Position numbers and translations under genes: made by a program
Source: Winogradskyella sp046545555
GTDB lineage: Bacteria; Bacteroidota; Bacteroidia; Flavobacteriales; Flavobacteriaceae
Reading direction: 5' to 3'
Assembly: GCF_046545555.1 (NCBI RefSeq)
Contig: NZ_JBHZTH010000001.1
Span: 1,922,001 to 1,986,000 of the forward strand
Length of the DNA stretch: 64,000 bases
The notes under the pieces: generated by a model
What the model was told of the DNA's origin: nothing
What the model saw: only the letters and a program-made list of their open reading frames with translations
Database searches by the model: none
In this document: one piece after another, positions 53,076-61,855 of the stretch
Layout of the letters: every line of letters starts with the position of its first letter
Position numbering within the stretch: the first letter of the stretch is position 1

Positions 53076-53468
53076 TTAATCAAATAATATAGCAACTTCT
53101 TCAGGGATACGAGTTGGCTTTTTTGTCGACCTATTCATAAAGCACCATTTGGTTTCTGAAGTACAGATTAATTTGTTTGTAGCTATATTGAAAATCTCGA
53201 CATGACGAATAGAGGTGATACCTTCAGATTTTGAAACAAACGTTTTTAGTTTTAAGAGGTCTCCTAACACAGCTTGCCCTTTATACTCAATGTGATGCGC
53301 CAATAAAACCCAAAAAAAATCATTTAAAATAGCTTCAGTGGCATTTTGTAACCAATGTTGTTCTGCAATATCTTGTACCCATTGTACATATCGCACATTG
53401 TTTACATGGTTGAGTTGGTCTAAATCCTCTTTAGAAACGGTAGTGGTTTTTTCGAATATTTGCATCAA
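53076..53468 (-). CDS. Acyl-CoA thioesterase (YbgC/FadM-like hotdog)
   Basis: A 130-residue hotdog-fold thioesterase. The N-terminal motif VSKEDLDQLNHVNNVRYVQWVQDIAEQH has the Asp of the YbgC/4HBT active site, and LAHHIEYKGQAVLGDLLKLKT follows, with a closing CTSETKWCFMNRSTKKPTRIP. It should hydrolyse acyl-CoA. It lies 23 bases before the cysteine-cluster protein's stop, on the same strand. It is distinct from the longer TetR-linked thioesterase at 38484. Confidence 0.88.
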   Translation of the reverse strand: MMQIFEKTTTVSKEDLDQLNHVNNVRYVQWVQDIAEQHWLQNATEAILNDFFWVLLAHHIEYKGQAVLGDLLKLKTFVSKSEGITSIRHVEIFNIATNKLICTSETKWCFMNRSTKKPTRIPEEVAILFD

Positions 53469-53491
53469 CTAGATTTTGATGCTTAAAGATA

Positions 53492-54361
53492 TTACTTCTT
53501 TGAAAAAAGACGCTTTATACCAAAGAAGAATTTGCCAACAGATGTTCTTTCTTGTTCGCCATCTCTTATAGCTTCTCGCTTTGCTAAGCGCTCTTTTTTC
53601 CAATTGGCTCTTCGTTTTTTATTTCTTTCTAACCATTTTTCTTTGGCTTTATTAACACTAAAATAACCACCACCAGAAGGAAATCTAGAATGGTCTGGTT
53701 GACACCAAACACTTATAATACCGCCTACAACGACTTCATCCAATGTATCATCTAATAGTAAACTTATATTTACCGTTGAAGATCGACCAACTACAATTTT
53801 CTTATCAATACACCCAACAAAACTTATTACTAGAATATCTCCAATCTTAGCTTTTATCGAATATTTGCCATCAAAATCAGTTTGCACACCTCTAGATGTC
53901 CCTTTAATTATTACTGAAGCACCAGGTAATGGTAAGCCATCATCTGCTGTGGTAACTGTACCAGAAATTGCACGTTCATTTAAAACTGATGTTGCTATTT
54001 TTCCTTTGACCTGAGCTGTTTTTAAAGAATCTACCTTTACAGTTCGTGGTTTTCCTTGGGCATGTATGTCTTGGTTGCCAAGGGCAAAGAATGCAAATAA
54101 GCCTGATGCCACTAAAGACATATAATTATTTCTATATTTTCTTTGTAAGATTAATTTTCTATTTAGCTGTTGACTTTTAAAGCGCCCACAGAGTTTTCCT
54201 TCAGACTCAATAGTTTTAATGATGGATTCATCTGTTTTTTTAGTGAAGTCTATAACGGTTTTATTGCATGCTGCACAATGACGTCCTTGTTCTTTTGGAG
54301 TCATATTATTCCAATCTTCATGGCAAGGTTCTGGAATATTAATTGTAATAGCTTTTCTCAT
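53492..54361 (-). CDS. Cysteine-cluster protein with carboxypeptidase-like regulatory domain
   Basis: A 289-residue protein. The N-terminal 50 residues carry four conserved cysteines (EPCHEDWNNMT, GRHCAACNKTVIDFT and KLCGRF), a probable metal-binding site. Next is one hydrophobic segment (about residues 77-95, NNYMSLVASGLFAFFALG), then a CarboxypepD_reg-like domain with the SusC-type start ISGTVTTADDGLPLPGASVI and DFDGKYSIKAKIGDILVISF, ending LDEVVV. No TonB plug or barrel follows; the C-terminus is a basic helical tail. Function unknown; the layout suggests an inner-membrane protein with the domain in the periplasm. Confidence 0.72.
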   Translation of the reverse strand: MRKAITINIPEPCHEDWNNMTPKEQGRHCAACNKTVIDFTKKTDESIIKTIESEGKLCGRFKSQQLNRKLILQRKYRNNYMSLVASGLFAFFALGNQDIHAQGKPRTVKVDSLKTAQVKGKIATSVLNERAISGTVTTADDGLPLPGASVIIKGTSRGVQTDFDGKYSIKAKIGDILVISFVGCIDKKIVVGRSSTVNISLLLDDTLDEVVVGGIISVWCQPDHSRFPSGGGYFSVNKAKEKWLERNKKRRANWKKERLAKREAIRDGEQERTSVGKFFFGIKRLFSKK

Positions 54362-54450
54362 GGTTGTTTTGATATTTAAATCAAAGAACCTAAAGCTCAG
54401 TATAAATTAAAATGAGGAATGAGTAAACTAGCCTTTTTGTTGAGTAAAGT

Positions 54451-55476
54451 TTATTGCTGAATTATTTTAACTTCAAAAAGTTTGTCCCAGTTTTTACCAG
54501 TAACAAAAATAGTTTTGCGTTCTGGGTGGTAAGCAATACCATTTAAAACATCTAAATCTGTATGTTGCTTAACTAGTTTTCGTAGAGGTTTAAAATCTAT
54601 AACACCTTCTACACCTCCTGTTTTCGGGTTAATAATCACAACACCGTTACGTTGGTAGATATTTGCATATATTTTACCATCTATCCATTCTAATTCGTTT
54701 AAACTAGGAATTTTTCCCTTTTCAGTATACACTTCTATATGCCCATTTTCTGTGAGGTTTTCTGGATCGATAAACCAAATTTTTTCAGTACCATCAGATT
54801 TGTAGAGTGTTTTATTATCATTGCAAATTCCCCAACCTTCTTTACTCTTTCCGTAATTAAATGTACTTAGTTTTTCAAAAGAATTTACATCATAGACAAA
54901 ACCTCTATTTGCTTGCCATGTGAGTTGGTAAATTTTATCGTTTAGTATTGTTAAACCTTCACCAAAATAAGCATCATCCAAGTTTATGTTCTTAAGTACT
55001 TCTCCAGTTTTAAAATTTACTTTTCTCAGTTTAGATTCTTTTCGTTGTCCTGTACTTTCAAATAATTCTCCATTATAAAATTCTAGCCCTTGCGTGTAAG
55101 AAGTAATGTCATGCGGATAGGTGTTAATAATCTCATAATTGTAAATTTTAGGAATGACATTATTAAATAGTTTTACAGTTTTAGAAAGATTTTCTGTGTT
55201 ATCATCATAAGTGACCACTGCTGTAATAACCTTTTCACCTAAAGTCGTATTTAAGATAGTGTTGTTCTCTATCGACTCACCATCTAATTTGTAGGTTATA
55301 TTACCGATATTTAGTTTTTTTGGGTTCTCAATAGATAGACTTAAGGTATCGCCAAGTAATAGTGATTTTCCTTTAATTTTTATATTTAAACCTGTTTGTT
55401 TAGATGTATTAGAGTCTTTACAATTAACGAAAACTAGACTTAAACAAAAGAGAATGATATATTTAGATAATTGCAT
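54451..55476 (-). CDS. Glutaminyl-peptide cyclotransferase (QC type, beta-propeller), lipoprotein
   Basis: A protein of about 341 residues with a lipoprotein leader (MQLSKYIILFCLSLVFVNC). After a beta-domain of about 100 residues, the beta-propeller of the plant/bacterial glutaminyl cyclase family begins with NTYPHDITSYTQGLEFYN and continues with ESTGQRKESKLRKVN, YGKSKEGWGICND and LNELEWIDGKIYANIYQRN. The enzyme cyclises N-terminal glutamine to pyroglutamate; type IX secreted proteins often start with Gln after signal cleavage, so it fits the secretion theme, though that link is inference. I used ATG at 55476, because the ATG at 55500 adds an unlikely signal-free segment. Confidence 0.87.
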   Translation of the reverse strand: MQLSKYIILFCLSLVFVNCKDSNTSKQTGLNIKIKGKSLLLGDTLSLSIENPKKLNIGNITYKLDGESIENNTILNTTLGEKVITAVVTYDDNTENLSKTVKLFNNVIPKIYNYEIINTYPHDITSYTQGLEFYNGELFESTGQRKESKLRKVNFKTGEVLKNINLDDAYFGEGLTILNDKIYQLTWQANRGFVYDVNSFEKLSTFNYGKSKEGWGICNDNKTLYKSDGTEKIWFIDPENLTENGHIEVYTEKGKIPSLNELEWIDGKIYANIYQRNGVVIINPKTGGVEGVIDFKPLRKLVKQHTDLDVLNGIAYHPERKTIFVTGKNWDKLFEVKIIQQ

Positions 55477-55530
55477 AAAACCTTCTATAATTTTTAGCAA
55501 GTTATTAAATAAAATTCAGTTTAAAAATCG

Positions 55531-55560
55531 TTGTATAAGTTTTAAAAGGTTGTATCTTTG
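55531..55560 (+). promoter_or_regulatory. SRP RNA promoter
   Basis: TTG at 55531-55533 and TATCTTTG at 55553-55560 with 19 bases between them: the best-formed Bacteroidota promoter in the window. Transcription would begin near 55566, at the first base of the SRP RNA stem. Confidence 0.85.
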
Positions 55561-55565
55561 CCACT

Positions 55566-55660
55566 GGCAAGTCCTACACAACCAGCTCCTGCTTAATCCT
55601 CCAGGACGGGAACGTAGCAAAGGTACGCGGTCGTAGCGGTGTGATGTAGGTAGCTTGCCT
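55566..55660 (+). ncRNA. ffs: Small signal recognition particle RNA (4.5S type)
   Basis: About 95 bases of non-coding DNA with the conserved SRP domain IV: GGACGGGAACGTAGCAAAGG, followed by TACGCGGTCG. The outer arms pair: GGCAAG at 55566-55571 with CTTGCC at 55654-55659, and CCTACAC with GTGTGATGTAGG around it. A run of seven T follows the closing arm and ends transcription. The RNA binds Ffh and directs nascent membrane and secreted proteins to the membrane. A strong promoter lies at the correct distance upstream. Start and end are within a few bases. Confidence 0.92.
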
Positions 55661-55721
55661 TTTTTTGTACCCTAAAGTTTCCTTCAAAATTTGTATTTTT
55701 CAGCTATAAATCTTTATTGAT

Positions 55722-56525
55722 ATGTCTAAAGTGATTTTAATAACAGGTGGTTCTTCTGGAATAGGAAAGTCCGTTGGTGAGTATCTACAATTAAAAGGAT
55801 ATAAAGTTTATGGTACGAGCAGAAATCCTAATAATTATCCAGATAGTAAATTTCCGATAATAGCTTTAGATGTTACGGAGCAGGACACTATTAAATCTTG
55901 TGTCCAAACTGTATTGCAAAACGAGTCTCAAATAGATGTTTTGATTAATAATGCAGGTGCAGGTATTACGGGTCCGTTAGAAGAAATTCCTGACGCTGAG
56001 ATTAAAAGAAATTTTGAAACTAATTTATTTGGTCCAATAAATGTTATAAAGGCTGTGTTGCCAATTATGCGCAAACATAAATCGGGTTTAATTATTAATG
56101 TGACATCTATAGCAGGTTATATGGGATTACCATATAGAGGTGTGTATAGTGCGAGTAAAGGTGCGCTAGAGCTTGTAACGGAGTCGTTTAGAATGGAATT
56201 GAAAGCGTTTAATATTAATATGACTAATGTTGCACCAGGTGATTTTGCAACAAATATAGCCGCAGGTCGCTATCATGCACCAGTATTAGAGGATTCTCCA
56301 TATAGAGATAAATATGACTATTCATTAAAAATGATGGATGAGCATGTAGATGAAGGAAATGATCCTAGTCAAATGGCTGAGGCTATTTATAGAATCATTA
56401 ATGCCAAGCAACCTAAAATTCATTATAAAGTTGGTGCTTTTATGCAGAAGTTTTCTATTGTATTAAAACGCATATTACCAGATACTATTTACGAGAAATT
56501 ATTAATGAACCACTATAAGCTTTGA
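55722..56525 (+). CDS. Short-chain dehydrogenase/reductase
   Basis: A 267-residue SDR. The cofactor motif is ITGGSSGIGKSVGEYL (about residues 7-22), then LINNAGAGITGPLEEI with the NNAG strand, IINVTSIAG and the catalytic YSASKGALELV (Tyr-x3-Lys), followed by NVAPGDFATNI. It is a classical SDR with an alcohol or ketone substrate that cannot be read. A two-base overlap (TTGA) joins it to the next gene, so the two are probably co-translated. Confidence 0.88.
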   Translation: MSKVILITGGSSGIGKSVGEYLQLKGYKVYGTSRNPNNYPDSKFPIIALDVTEQDTIKSCVQTVLQNESQIDVLINNAGAGITGPLEEIPDAEIKRNFETNLFGPINVIKAVLPIMRKHKSGLIINVTSIAGYMGLPYRGVYSASKGALELVTESFRMELKAFNINMTNVAPGDFATNIAAGRYHAPVLEDSPYRDKYDYSLKMMDEHVDEGNDPSQMAEAIYRIINAKQPKIHYKVGAFMQKFSIVLKRILPDTIYEKLLMNHYKL

Positions 56526-56890
56526 AACGCTTTTTTATATTAATTTCTCTTGTATTATTTACATCTTGTTTTTTGATGCCGCTTGGAGCACCGCATTATC
56601 ACAAGTATGAGTCTGTAGAAGATAATTTTACAGTCGAAGTGTTTTGTACTCCAAAACACAAGACGTATCATTTCTTTTATGATAAAAATATAAATATTAA
56701 AGAATGTTCTAAGGTATTTGTTTCTGATAGATGTAGTGCTTTTAGTTTAGAGTCTTTTTTTGATGAACAGAGATATCAAAAATCAATAAATATTAATGAT
56801 AGAAAGTTCCATAAACTGTTTCCTATCGACACATTAACTATTTATTTTTCCAAATCTGATAAAGTTATAAGTTTACTGCCAGTTCTGTGA
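56522..56890 (+). CDS. Small lipoprotein of unknown function
   Basis: A 122-residue lipoprotein with leader MKRFFILISLVLFTSC (Cys at residue 16). The mature part is short, with a CTPKHKTYHFFYDKN core; I do not recognise a family. The start is TTG at 56522, sharing bases with the SDR stop (TTGA), the arrangement expected for coupling. No ATG lies further upstream in this frame without crossing the SDR stop region. Confidence 0.6.
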   Translation: MKRFFILISLVLFTSCFLMPLGAPHYHKYESVEDNFTVEVFCTPKHKTYHFFYDKNINIKECSKVFVSDRCSAFSLESFFDEQRYQKSININDRKFHKLFPIDTLTIYFSKSDKVISLLPVL

Positions 56891-56935
56891 ATTTTTGGTA
56901 TACTATTTGAAGTATAATTTTTCAAATTAGCTATT

Positions 56936-57334
56936 ATGAGAACTTATCGATTTATTTCAGTATTACTTTTATTTTTTGTTTTTAATTGTTCAGAACCACT
57001 TTGTGTTTTCCCAAAGGAGCCCGAATTAGATAATAAAGAGTTTCCGATAGGAAATACAGAAGAATACTATTACGTTCAACTTAATGGTGAAATAAATAAC
57101 GAACCACGTGATGATGATTATGATTACTATTTTGATGTAGAAGGATTACCTGAAGGTATGGACTATTTTGTAAATTACAGAACTATTAGTTTAGAAGGTA
57201 CTCCACTAGAAACAGGAACGTTTGATATTATTATATATTTAGATGTTGATGGTCCTTTTAACAATTTTGATGAAGATCCAGAACGCCTTTGTAATTATAG
57301 TACAAGTAAAAGATATACTTTAATTATAGAATAA
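56936..57334 (+). CDS. Small lipoprotein with putative Ig-like domain
   Basis: A 132-residue lipoprotein with a leader ending in Cys18 (FFVFNCSEP). The mature part resembles an Ig/cadherin-like (putative Ig) fold: VEGLPEGMDYFVNYRTISLEGTP, then ETGTFDIIIYLDVDG. It follows the previous small lipoprotein by 45 bases. Function unknown. Confidence 0.6.
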   Translation: MRTYRFISVLLLFFVFNCSEPLCVFPKEPELDNKEFPIGNTEEYYYVQLNGEINNEPRDDDYDYYFDVEGLPEGMDYFVNYRTISLEGTPLETGTFDIIIYLDVDGPFNNFDEDPERLCNYSTSKRYTLIIE

Positions 57335-57486
57335 GCTAGGATCTCAATTATTTGCTTATTTGTTAATATATTCTGATAATTTCATAAAGAAGGAGCAATT
57401 GATTAGTTGTAGATTTGCATTAATTATAACACAACAATTCAAACAAAAGATTCCCTATCATAAGGGAAAACTAAAACAAGTTTTTT

Positions 57487-58140
57487 ATGAAATTTTTTAT
57501 TGACACAGCCAATTTAGATCAGATAAAGGAAGCTCAGGACATGGGTATTTTAGATGGTGTAACTACTAATCCATCTTTAATGGCAAAGGAAGGTATTACT
57601 GGTACAGATAATATTATGAAACACTATGTCGATATCTGCAACATTGTTGATGGTGATGTATCTGCGGAGGTAATTGCAACCGACTTTGACGGAATGGTAA
57701 GAGAAGGCGAGGCGTTAGCAGAATTGCACGATCAAATAGTTGTTAAGCTGCCAATGATAAAAGATGGTATAAAAGCTTGTAAATATTTTTCGGATAGAGA
57801 CATTAAAACGAACGTAACATTAGTTTTTTCTCCAGGTCAGGCCTTATTAGCTGCAAAAGCAGGCGCTACATATGTATCGCCATTTATAGGGCGTTTAGAT
57901 GACATATCTACTGATGGGTTAAATCTTATCGCGGAAATTCGTCATATCTATGATAATTATGCTTTCGAAACAGAAATTTTAGCTGCGTCTGTAAGACATA
58001 CAATGCATGTTATTGATTGTGCAAAATTAGGAGCTGATGTGATGACTGGTCCACTAAAATCTATAACAGGCTTATTAAAGCACCCTCTTACAGATATCGG
58101 TTTAGAAAAATTCTTAGAAGATTATAAAAAAGGAAACTAA
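57487..58140 (+). CDS. Transaldolase-like aldolase (fructose-6-phosphate aldolase family)
   Basis: A 217-residue class I aldolase of the short transaldolase family (TalC/FSA type). The N-terminal MKFFIDTANLDQIKEAQ and GILDGVTTNPSLMAKEG (Asp and Asn) are family signatures; the Schiff-base Lys87 is in IVVKLPMI, followed by KTNVTLVFSPGQALLAAKAG and YVSPFIGRLDD. It acts in the non-oxidative pentose phosphate pathway. A hairpin terminator follows 26 bases after the stop. Confidence 0.92.
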   Translation: MKFFIDTANLDQIKEAQDMGILDGVTTNPSLMAKEGITGTDNIMKHYVDICNIVDGDVSAEVIATDFDGMVREGEALAELHDQIVVKLPMIKDGIKACKYFSDRDIKTNVTLVFSPGQALLAAKAGATYVSPFIGRLDDISTDGLNLIAEIRHIYDNYAFETEILAASVRHTMHVIDCAKLGADVMTGPLKSITGLLKHPLTDIGLEKFLEDYKKGN

Positions 58141-58165
58141 CATATCCCTAAAGATATCCTAATAG

Positions 58166-58199
58166 GCATTTTATTGTGAAACGATAAGATGCTTTTTTT
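58166..58199 (+). terminator. Terminator after the transaldolase-like gene
   Basis: GCATTTTATTGT pairs with ACGATAAGATGC (12 positions, two G-U pairs) around GAA, and seven T follow. It overlaps the last codons of the convergent lipoprotein gene at 58171. Confidence 0.75.
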
Positions 58200-59634
58200 G
58201 TACCAAATTACTTAATGTTTCAGGAAAATCAGTTTTAAAAATATTAACATTGGGATGTAAAATTGTAGTGTTCTCATTAACTACAATTGCTTTATTAGAA
58301 TAGTTTACCGCTAATATTCTTCTTGCTTTTTTTGGATTCTTAAATTTAAATTCTTTTTCAGTCGGAAAATTATAATCACTAATTATAGCTTTCCATGTTT
58401 CACCATCGTTTCTATTCAAGTTTATAGAGATGAAATCTACCTTAGGAAATTTAGACTTTAACTCTTTTACCTTGTAATGGCTATTTCTGTATTGCATTTT
58501 AGAGTTCGAAGACCAGAAATATATTACTGTAGGTTTATCTATTACAGCAGATAATTCGTGCTCTTCGCCATCAAAATTTATTACATCTAAATCTGGTAAA
58601 GGATTTCCTTGTCTTAACAACTTTAGAGATGAAACCAGCTCTTTCATTCCTTTTTTATCGCTATCATTTGTGCTTTTCGCCAAATAATAATCTAACATTT
58701 CATTAGCATCTGTCTCGGTGTGATTATGACTGACATAATCTCTAGTTTTATACTTTAATAGGTTATTCTTTATGGTTTCATCTGATATTAAACTATCAAT
58801 TAAATCTAATTTAGATTTGTTGAAATCCATTGCATGTCTATCAAATTTATTATGAAAAGTATGTTTTTCATAGTGAGAATGCGCTGCCATGTTATCTATA
58901 TGAGAAAACATAAATCTGTTATAAGAATAAAAGTGTCTTAGATGATTTGCATTGTAATCTACAGTTTCTCGGTAAGCATAGAAATCTTCTGGTAAGTCCT
59001 TGATATGAATTAATTTATTATTGCCAAAATATGCGAAAGGGTAGATTTCTTTGTTTGCATATGCGTTGTAATTAATATTGGCTTCAATAATAGATTTAAA
59101 AAAATCGGATTCATCATTTTGAGCAAGAAAATCATGGAAATTATCTAATTGTATTTTTCGTCTTTCTTCAATAAAAAGGTTAAAAGCTTCTGGTTCTATC
59201 TTAGCATACTTTATGAGTTTTTTTTCTTCTTGTTCATTAGATAAATAAGTTCTAATGAGGTAATTATTTTTCTTAGCTCCATTTCCTGTAAATACTAAAG
59301 ATTCATCAAAATCATAAGTATTAAGTCTAAACATTATACTGTCATTCGGCTCTAATAATACCATTTGGTATTCACCACCATGAGTTATAGAATACAAACC
59401 AGACTGAAGATTTGTAAATTTATGTATAAACCTATTGTTCGAATCTAATTTAAAAGAGTCTACAACCTTACCTTCAGTATTGTAAAGTATGACATTTTTA
59501 TTTTTAGGATTTACTATTTCACCACCAAGATAAGCGAAGTCGCCAGTATTAGCATCGTTTGTTTTGCAACCAAAAGTGATTGAAAGCAAAGCAATAGATA
59601 AAGCCACATATCTAGTCAACATAGGGTTTTTCAT
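58171..59634 (-). CDS. TlpA-like lipoprotein with redox-dead thioredoxin domain
   Basis: A protein of about 487 residues with a lipoprotein leader (ALLSITFGC, Cys at residue 23). A beta-sandwich domain (GGEIVNPKNKNVILYN) comes first, a long helical middle follows, and the C-terminal 130 residues form a TlpA/AhpC-like thioredoxin fold (GNPLPDLDVINFDGEEHELS, PTVIYFWSSNSK, VDFISINLNRNDGETW). The usual CxxC is replaced by S-K-M-Q at the same position, so no redox activity is expected. I used ATG 59634 because a TACATTTG box (59656-59649, minus strand) sits at the first ATG. Confidence 0.78.
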   Translation of the reverse strand: MKNPMLTRYVALSIALLSITFGCKTNDANTGDFAYLGGEIVNPKNKNVILYNTEGKVVDSFKLDSNNRFIHKFTNLQSGLYSITHGGEYQMVLLEPNDSIMFRLNTYDFDESLVFTGNGAKKNNYLIRTYLSNEQEEKKLIKYAKIEPEAFNLFIEERRKIQLDNFHDFLAQNDESDFFKSIIEANINYNAYANKEIYPFAYFGNNKLIHIKDLPEDFYAYRETVDYNANHLRHFYSYNRFMFSHIDNMAAHSHYEKHTFHNKFDRHAMDFNKSKLDLIDSLISDETIKNNLLKYKTRDYVSHNHTETDANEMLDYYLAKSTNDSDKKGMKELVSSLKLLRQGNPLPDLDVINFDGEEHELSAVIDKPTVIYFWSSNSKMQYRNSHYKVKELKSKFPKVDFISINLNRNDGETWKAIISDYNFPTEKEFKFKNPKKARRILAVNYSNKAIVVNENTTILHPNVNIFKTDFPETLSNLVQKKHLIVSQ

Positions 59635-59648
59635 AAAAGTTAGCATAG

Positions 59649-59656
59649 CAAATGTA
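59649..59656 (-). promoter_or_regulatory. Candidate -7 box for the TlpA-like gene
   Basis: On the minus strand the bases read TACATTTG, matching TAnnTTTG. Transcription would begin near 59642, after the ATG at 59646 and before the ATG at 59634. Confidence 0.4.
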
Positions 59657-59740
59657 TGAGTTGGATTGTTTAAGTCTTGTTAATGCCTCGTTAAATCTTG
59701 TTATACGGTCTATTTATTTCGTCTAATGGCTTTAATTTTC

Positions 59741-59748
59741 TACTTTTG
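59741..59748 (+). promoter_or_regulatory. Candidate -7 box for the ABC-F gene
   Basis: TACTTTTG matches TAnnTTTG and lies 33 bases before the ATG at 59782, giving a leader of about 27 bases. No TTG was found at the -33 position. Confidence 0.4.
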
Positions 59749-59781
59749 CAAACTCAAAAAATAGCTTAAATTATATAATAT

Positions 59782-61407
59782 ATGTTATCAGTCTCTAATT
59801 TATCGGTTCAATTTGGTAAACGCGTTCTCTTTGATGAAGTTAATACCACATTTAATAATGGTAATTGTTATGGGATAATAGGTGCCAATGGATCTGGGAA
59901 ATCAACTTTTCTTAAGATTGTTGCAGGCAAAATGGATCCAACTTCTGGAAGTGTTCATTTAGAAACTGGTAAGCGTATGTCTGTATTAGAACAAAACCAT
60001 AATAAGCATAATGAGGATACAGTTCTAGAAACGGTATTAAAAGGTAATAAGCCATTATATAAATTAAAGTCAGAAATTGATGCACTTTACGCTGACTATA
60101 CAGACGCAAATGCAGAGAAAATTGGCGAGCTTCAAGTAGAATTTGAAGAAATGAATGGTTGGAATGCAGATAGTGATGCGGCCGCAATGTTATCTAATTT
60201 AGGGATAAAAGAGAATCATCATTATACTTTAATGAAAGATTTAGATGGTAAGCAAAAGGTGCGTGTATTGCTGGCACAAGCGCTTTTTGGGAATCCAGAC
60301 CTGTTAATAATGGATGAGCCTACAAATGATTTAGATTACGAAACTATTTCTTGGTTAGAGAATTTCTTAGCTAATTATGATAATTGCGTTATAGTCGTCT
60401 CACACGATAGACACTTTTTAGATTCTGTTTGTACACATATTTCTGATATTGATTTTGGAAAAATCAACCATTTTTCAGGTAACTATACTTTTTGGTACGA
60501 ATCTTCCCAATTAGCCGCAAAACAACACGCACAGCAGAATAAAAAAGCTGAAGAGAAAAAGAAAGAGTTGGAAGAATTTATTCGTCGTTTTTCTGCCAAT
60601 GTTGCTAAATCTAAGCAAGCGACCAGTAGAAAGAAAATGATTGAAAAATTAAATATTGAAGATATTAAAAGGTCTAGTCGTCGTTATCCTGCTATTATTT
60701 TTGAACGGGATCGTGAAGCCGGAGATCAAATATTAAATATTGAAGGACTATCTGCAAGTTTAGATGGTGAGGTTTTATTTAATAAGATAGATATTAATTT
60801 AAACAAAGGAGATAAAGTTGTAGTCTATTCTAAAGACTCTAGGGCAACTACAGCATTTTATCAAATTGTAAATGGTAAAGAAAACGCTGATTCGGGAAAG
60901 GCGTCTTGGGGTGTTACAACCACGCAATCGTATTTACCATTAGACAATAGCGAATACTTTAATAATAAATTATCATTAGTAGATTGGTTACGTCAATGGG
61001 CAACAACAGAAGAAGAGCGCGAAGAAGTTTACATTAGAGGTTTTCTTGGTAAAATGATTTTTAGTGGTGAAGAAGCCTTAAAAACGTCTGATGTTTTGTC
61101 TGGAGGAGAAAAAGTGCGATGTATGTTAAGTCGCATGATGATGATAAGAGCCAATGTGTTAATGTTAGACGAACCTACAAATCATTTAGATTTAGAAAGT
61201 ATTACAGCATTTAATAATTCGCTAAAGAATTTTAAAGGAACTGTACTATTAACCACTCACGATCATGAGTTTGCGCAAACCGTTGGTAACAGAATCATAG
61301 AGTTAACACCTAACGGCGTTATAGATCGCTACATGACGTTTGATGAGTATATGAGTGACAAGAAAATTAAAGAGCAGCGTGAGAAGATGTATGGTGTTAT
61401 AGCCTAA
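59782..61407 (+). CDS. ABC-F ATPase with one consensus and one degenerate ATP site
   Basis: A 541-residue soluble protein with two ABC modules and no membrane part, as in the EttA/YbiT ABC-F group, which act on the ribosome. Module 1 has an intact Walker A (GANGSGKST, residues 34-42) and Walker B (LLIMDEPTNDLD) but a degenerate signature (LDGKQ, 154-158). Module 2 has a degenerate Walker A (SKDSRATT, 350-357) but an intact signature (LSGGEK, 439-444) and Walker B (VLMLDEPTNHLD). The basic linker (about 245-300) is of the P-site tRNA interaction type. See the findings for the asymmetry. It overlaps the convergent DUF2007 gene by four bases. Confidence 0.93.
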   Translation: MLSVSNLSVQFGKRVLFDEVNTTFNNGNCYGIIGANGSGKSTFLKIVAGKMDPTSGSVHLETGKRMSVLEQNHNKHNEDTVLETVLKGNKPLYKLKSEIDALYADYTDANAEKIGELQVEFEEMNGWNADSDAAAMLSNLGIKENHHYTLMKDLDGKQKVRVLLAQALFGNPDLLIMDEPTNDLDYETISWLENFLANYDNCVIVVSHDRHFLDSVCTHISDIDFGKINHFSGNYTFWYESSQLAAKQHAQQNKKAEEKKKELEEFIRRFSANVAKSKQATSRKKMIEKLNIEDIKRSSRRYPAIIFERDREAGDQILNIEGLSASLDGEVLFNKIDINLNKGDKVVVYSKDSRATTAFYQIVNGKENADSGKASWGVTTTQSYLPLDNSEYFNNKLSLVDWLRQWATTEEEREEVYIRGFLGKMIFSGEEALKTSDVLSGGEKVRCMLSRMMMIRANVLMLDEPTNHLDLESITAFNNSLKNFKGTVLLTTHDHEFAQTVGNRIIELTPNGVIDRYMTFDEYMSDKKIKEQREKMYGVIA

Positions 61408-61643
61408 ATTGCTTCCATCTCACTCTTAACGCGTTCAATAACAACCATAGCTTTCTCTAATTCATCATTATTAACATAAAGTTCTTGATAGCCTTGATTC
61501 ATTGAAGCGTAACCTGCTAAACGCTGAGATTCCCCTTCGTCTTTTATTATAGGTATAATACCAACATGTATTAACTCGTCTTTAACGCGAGTGACTAAAA
61601 TAAAATTTCCTGAGTAGACTTTTGTATATTCTGTAGTGCTCAT
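61404..61643 (-). CDS. DUF2007 protein
   Basis: A 79-residue protein of the DUF2007 family (putative signal transducing protein): YTKVYSGNFILVTRVKDELIHVGI, followed by QRLAGYASMNQGYQELYV and the helical ELEKAMVVIERV end. Such proteins form a ferredoxin-like fold and have no known enzymatic activity. Its stop shares four bases with the stop of the ABC-F gene, a tail-to-tail overlap. Confidence 0.82.
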   Translation of the reverse strand: MSTTEYTKVYSGNFILVTRVKDELIHVGIIPIIKDEGESQRLAGYASMNQGYQELYVNNDELEKAMVVIERVKSEMEAI

Positions 61644-61855
61644 ATCTATAGGTCTTAAATTACAATTATAAGTTACAAAATTTGGAGCAAATTTCCTACT
61701 CTAAATAAGATATAATATTGGATATTACTATTCAAAAAATCTATACTATAAGTTTTACCTATTAAAATATAATTTAAAAAAATATGGTGTGATTTATAAG
61801 AGCGGATTATTTCATAATTTTATGCAAGACAAAAAATAAAATAAAAAGACTAAAT

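Noticed and set aside
61644..61855. Possible OxyR or PerR site upstream of katG
   Set aside because: The region is AT-rich with several weak partial palindromes, none matching a known consensus well enough to report.
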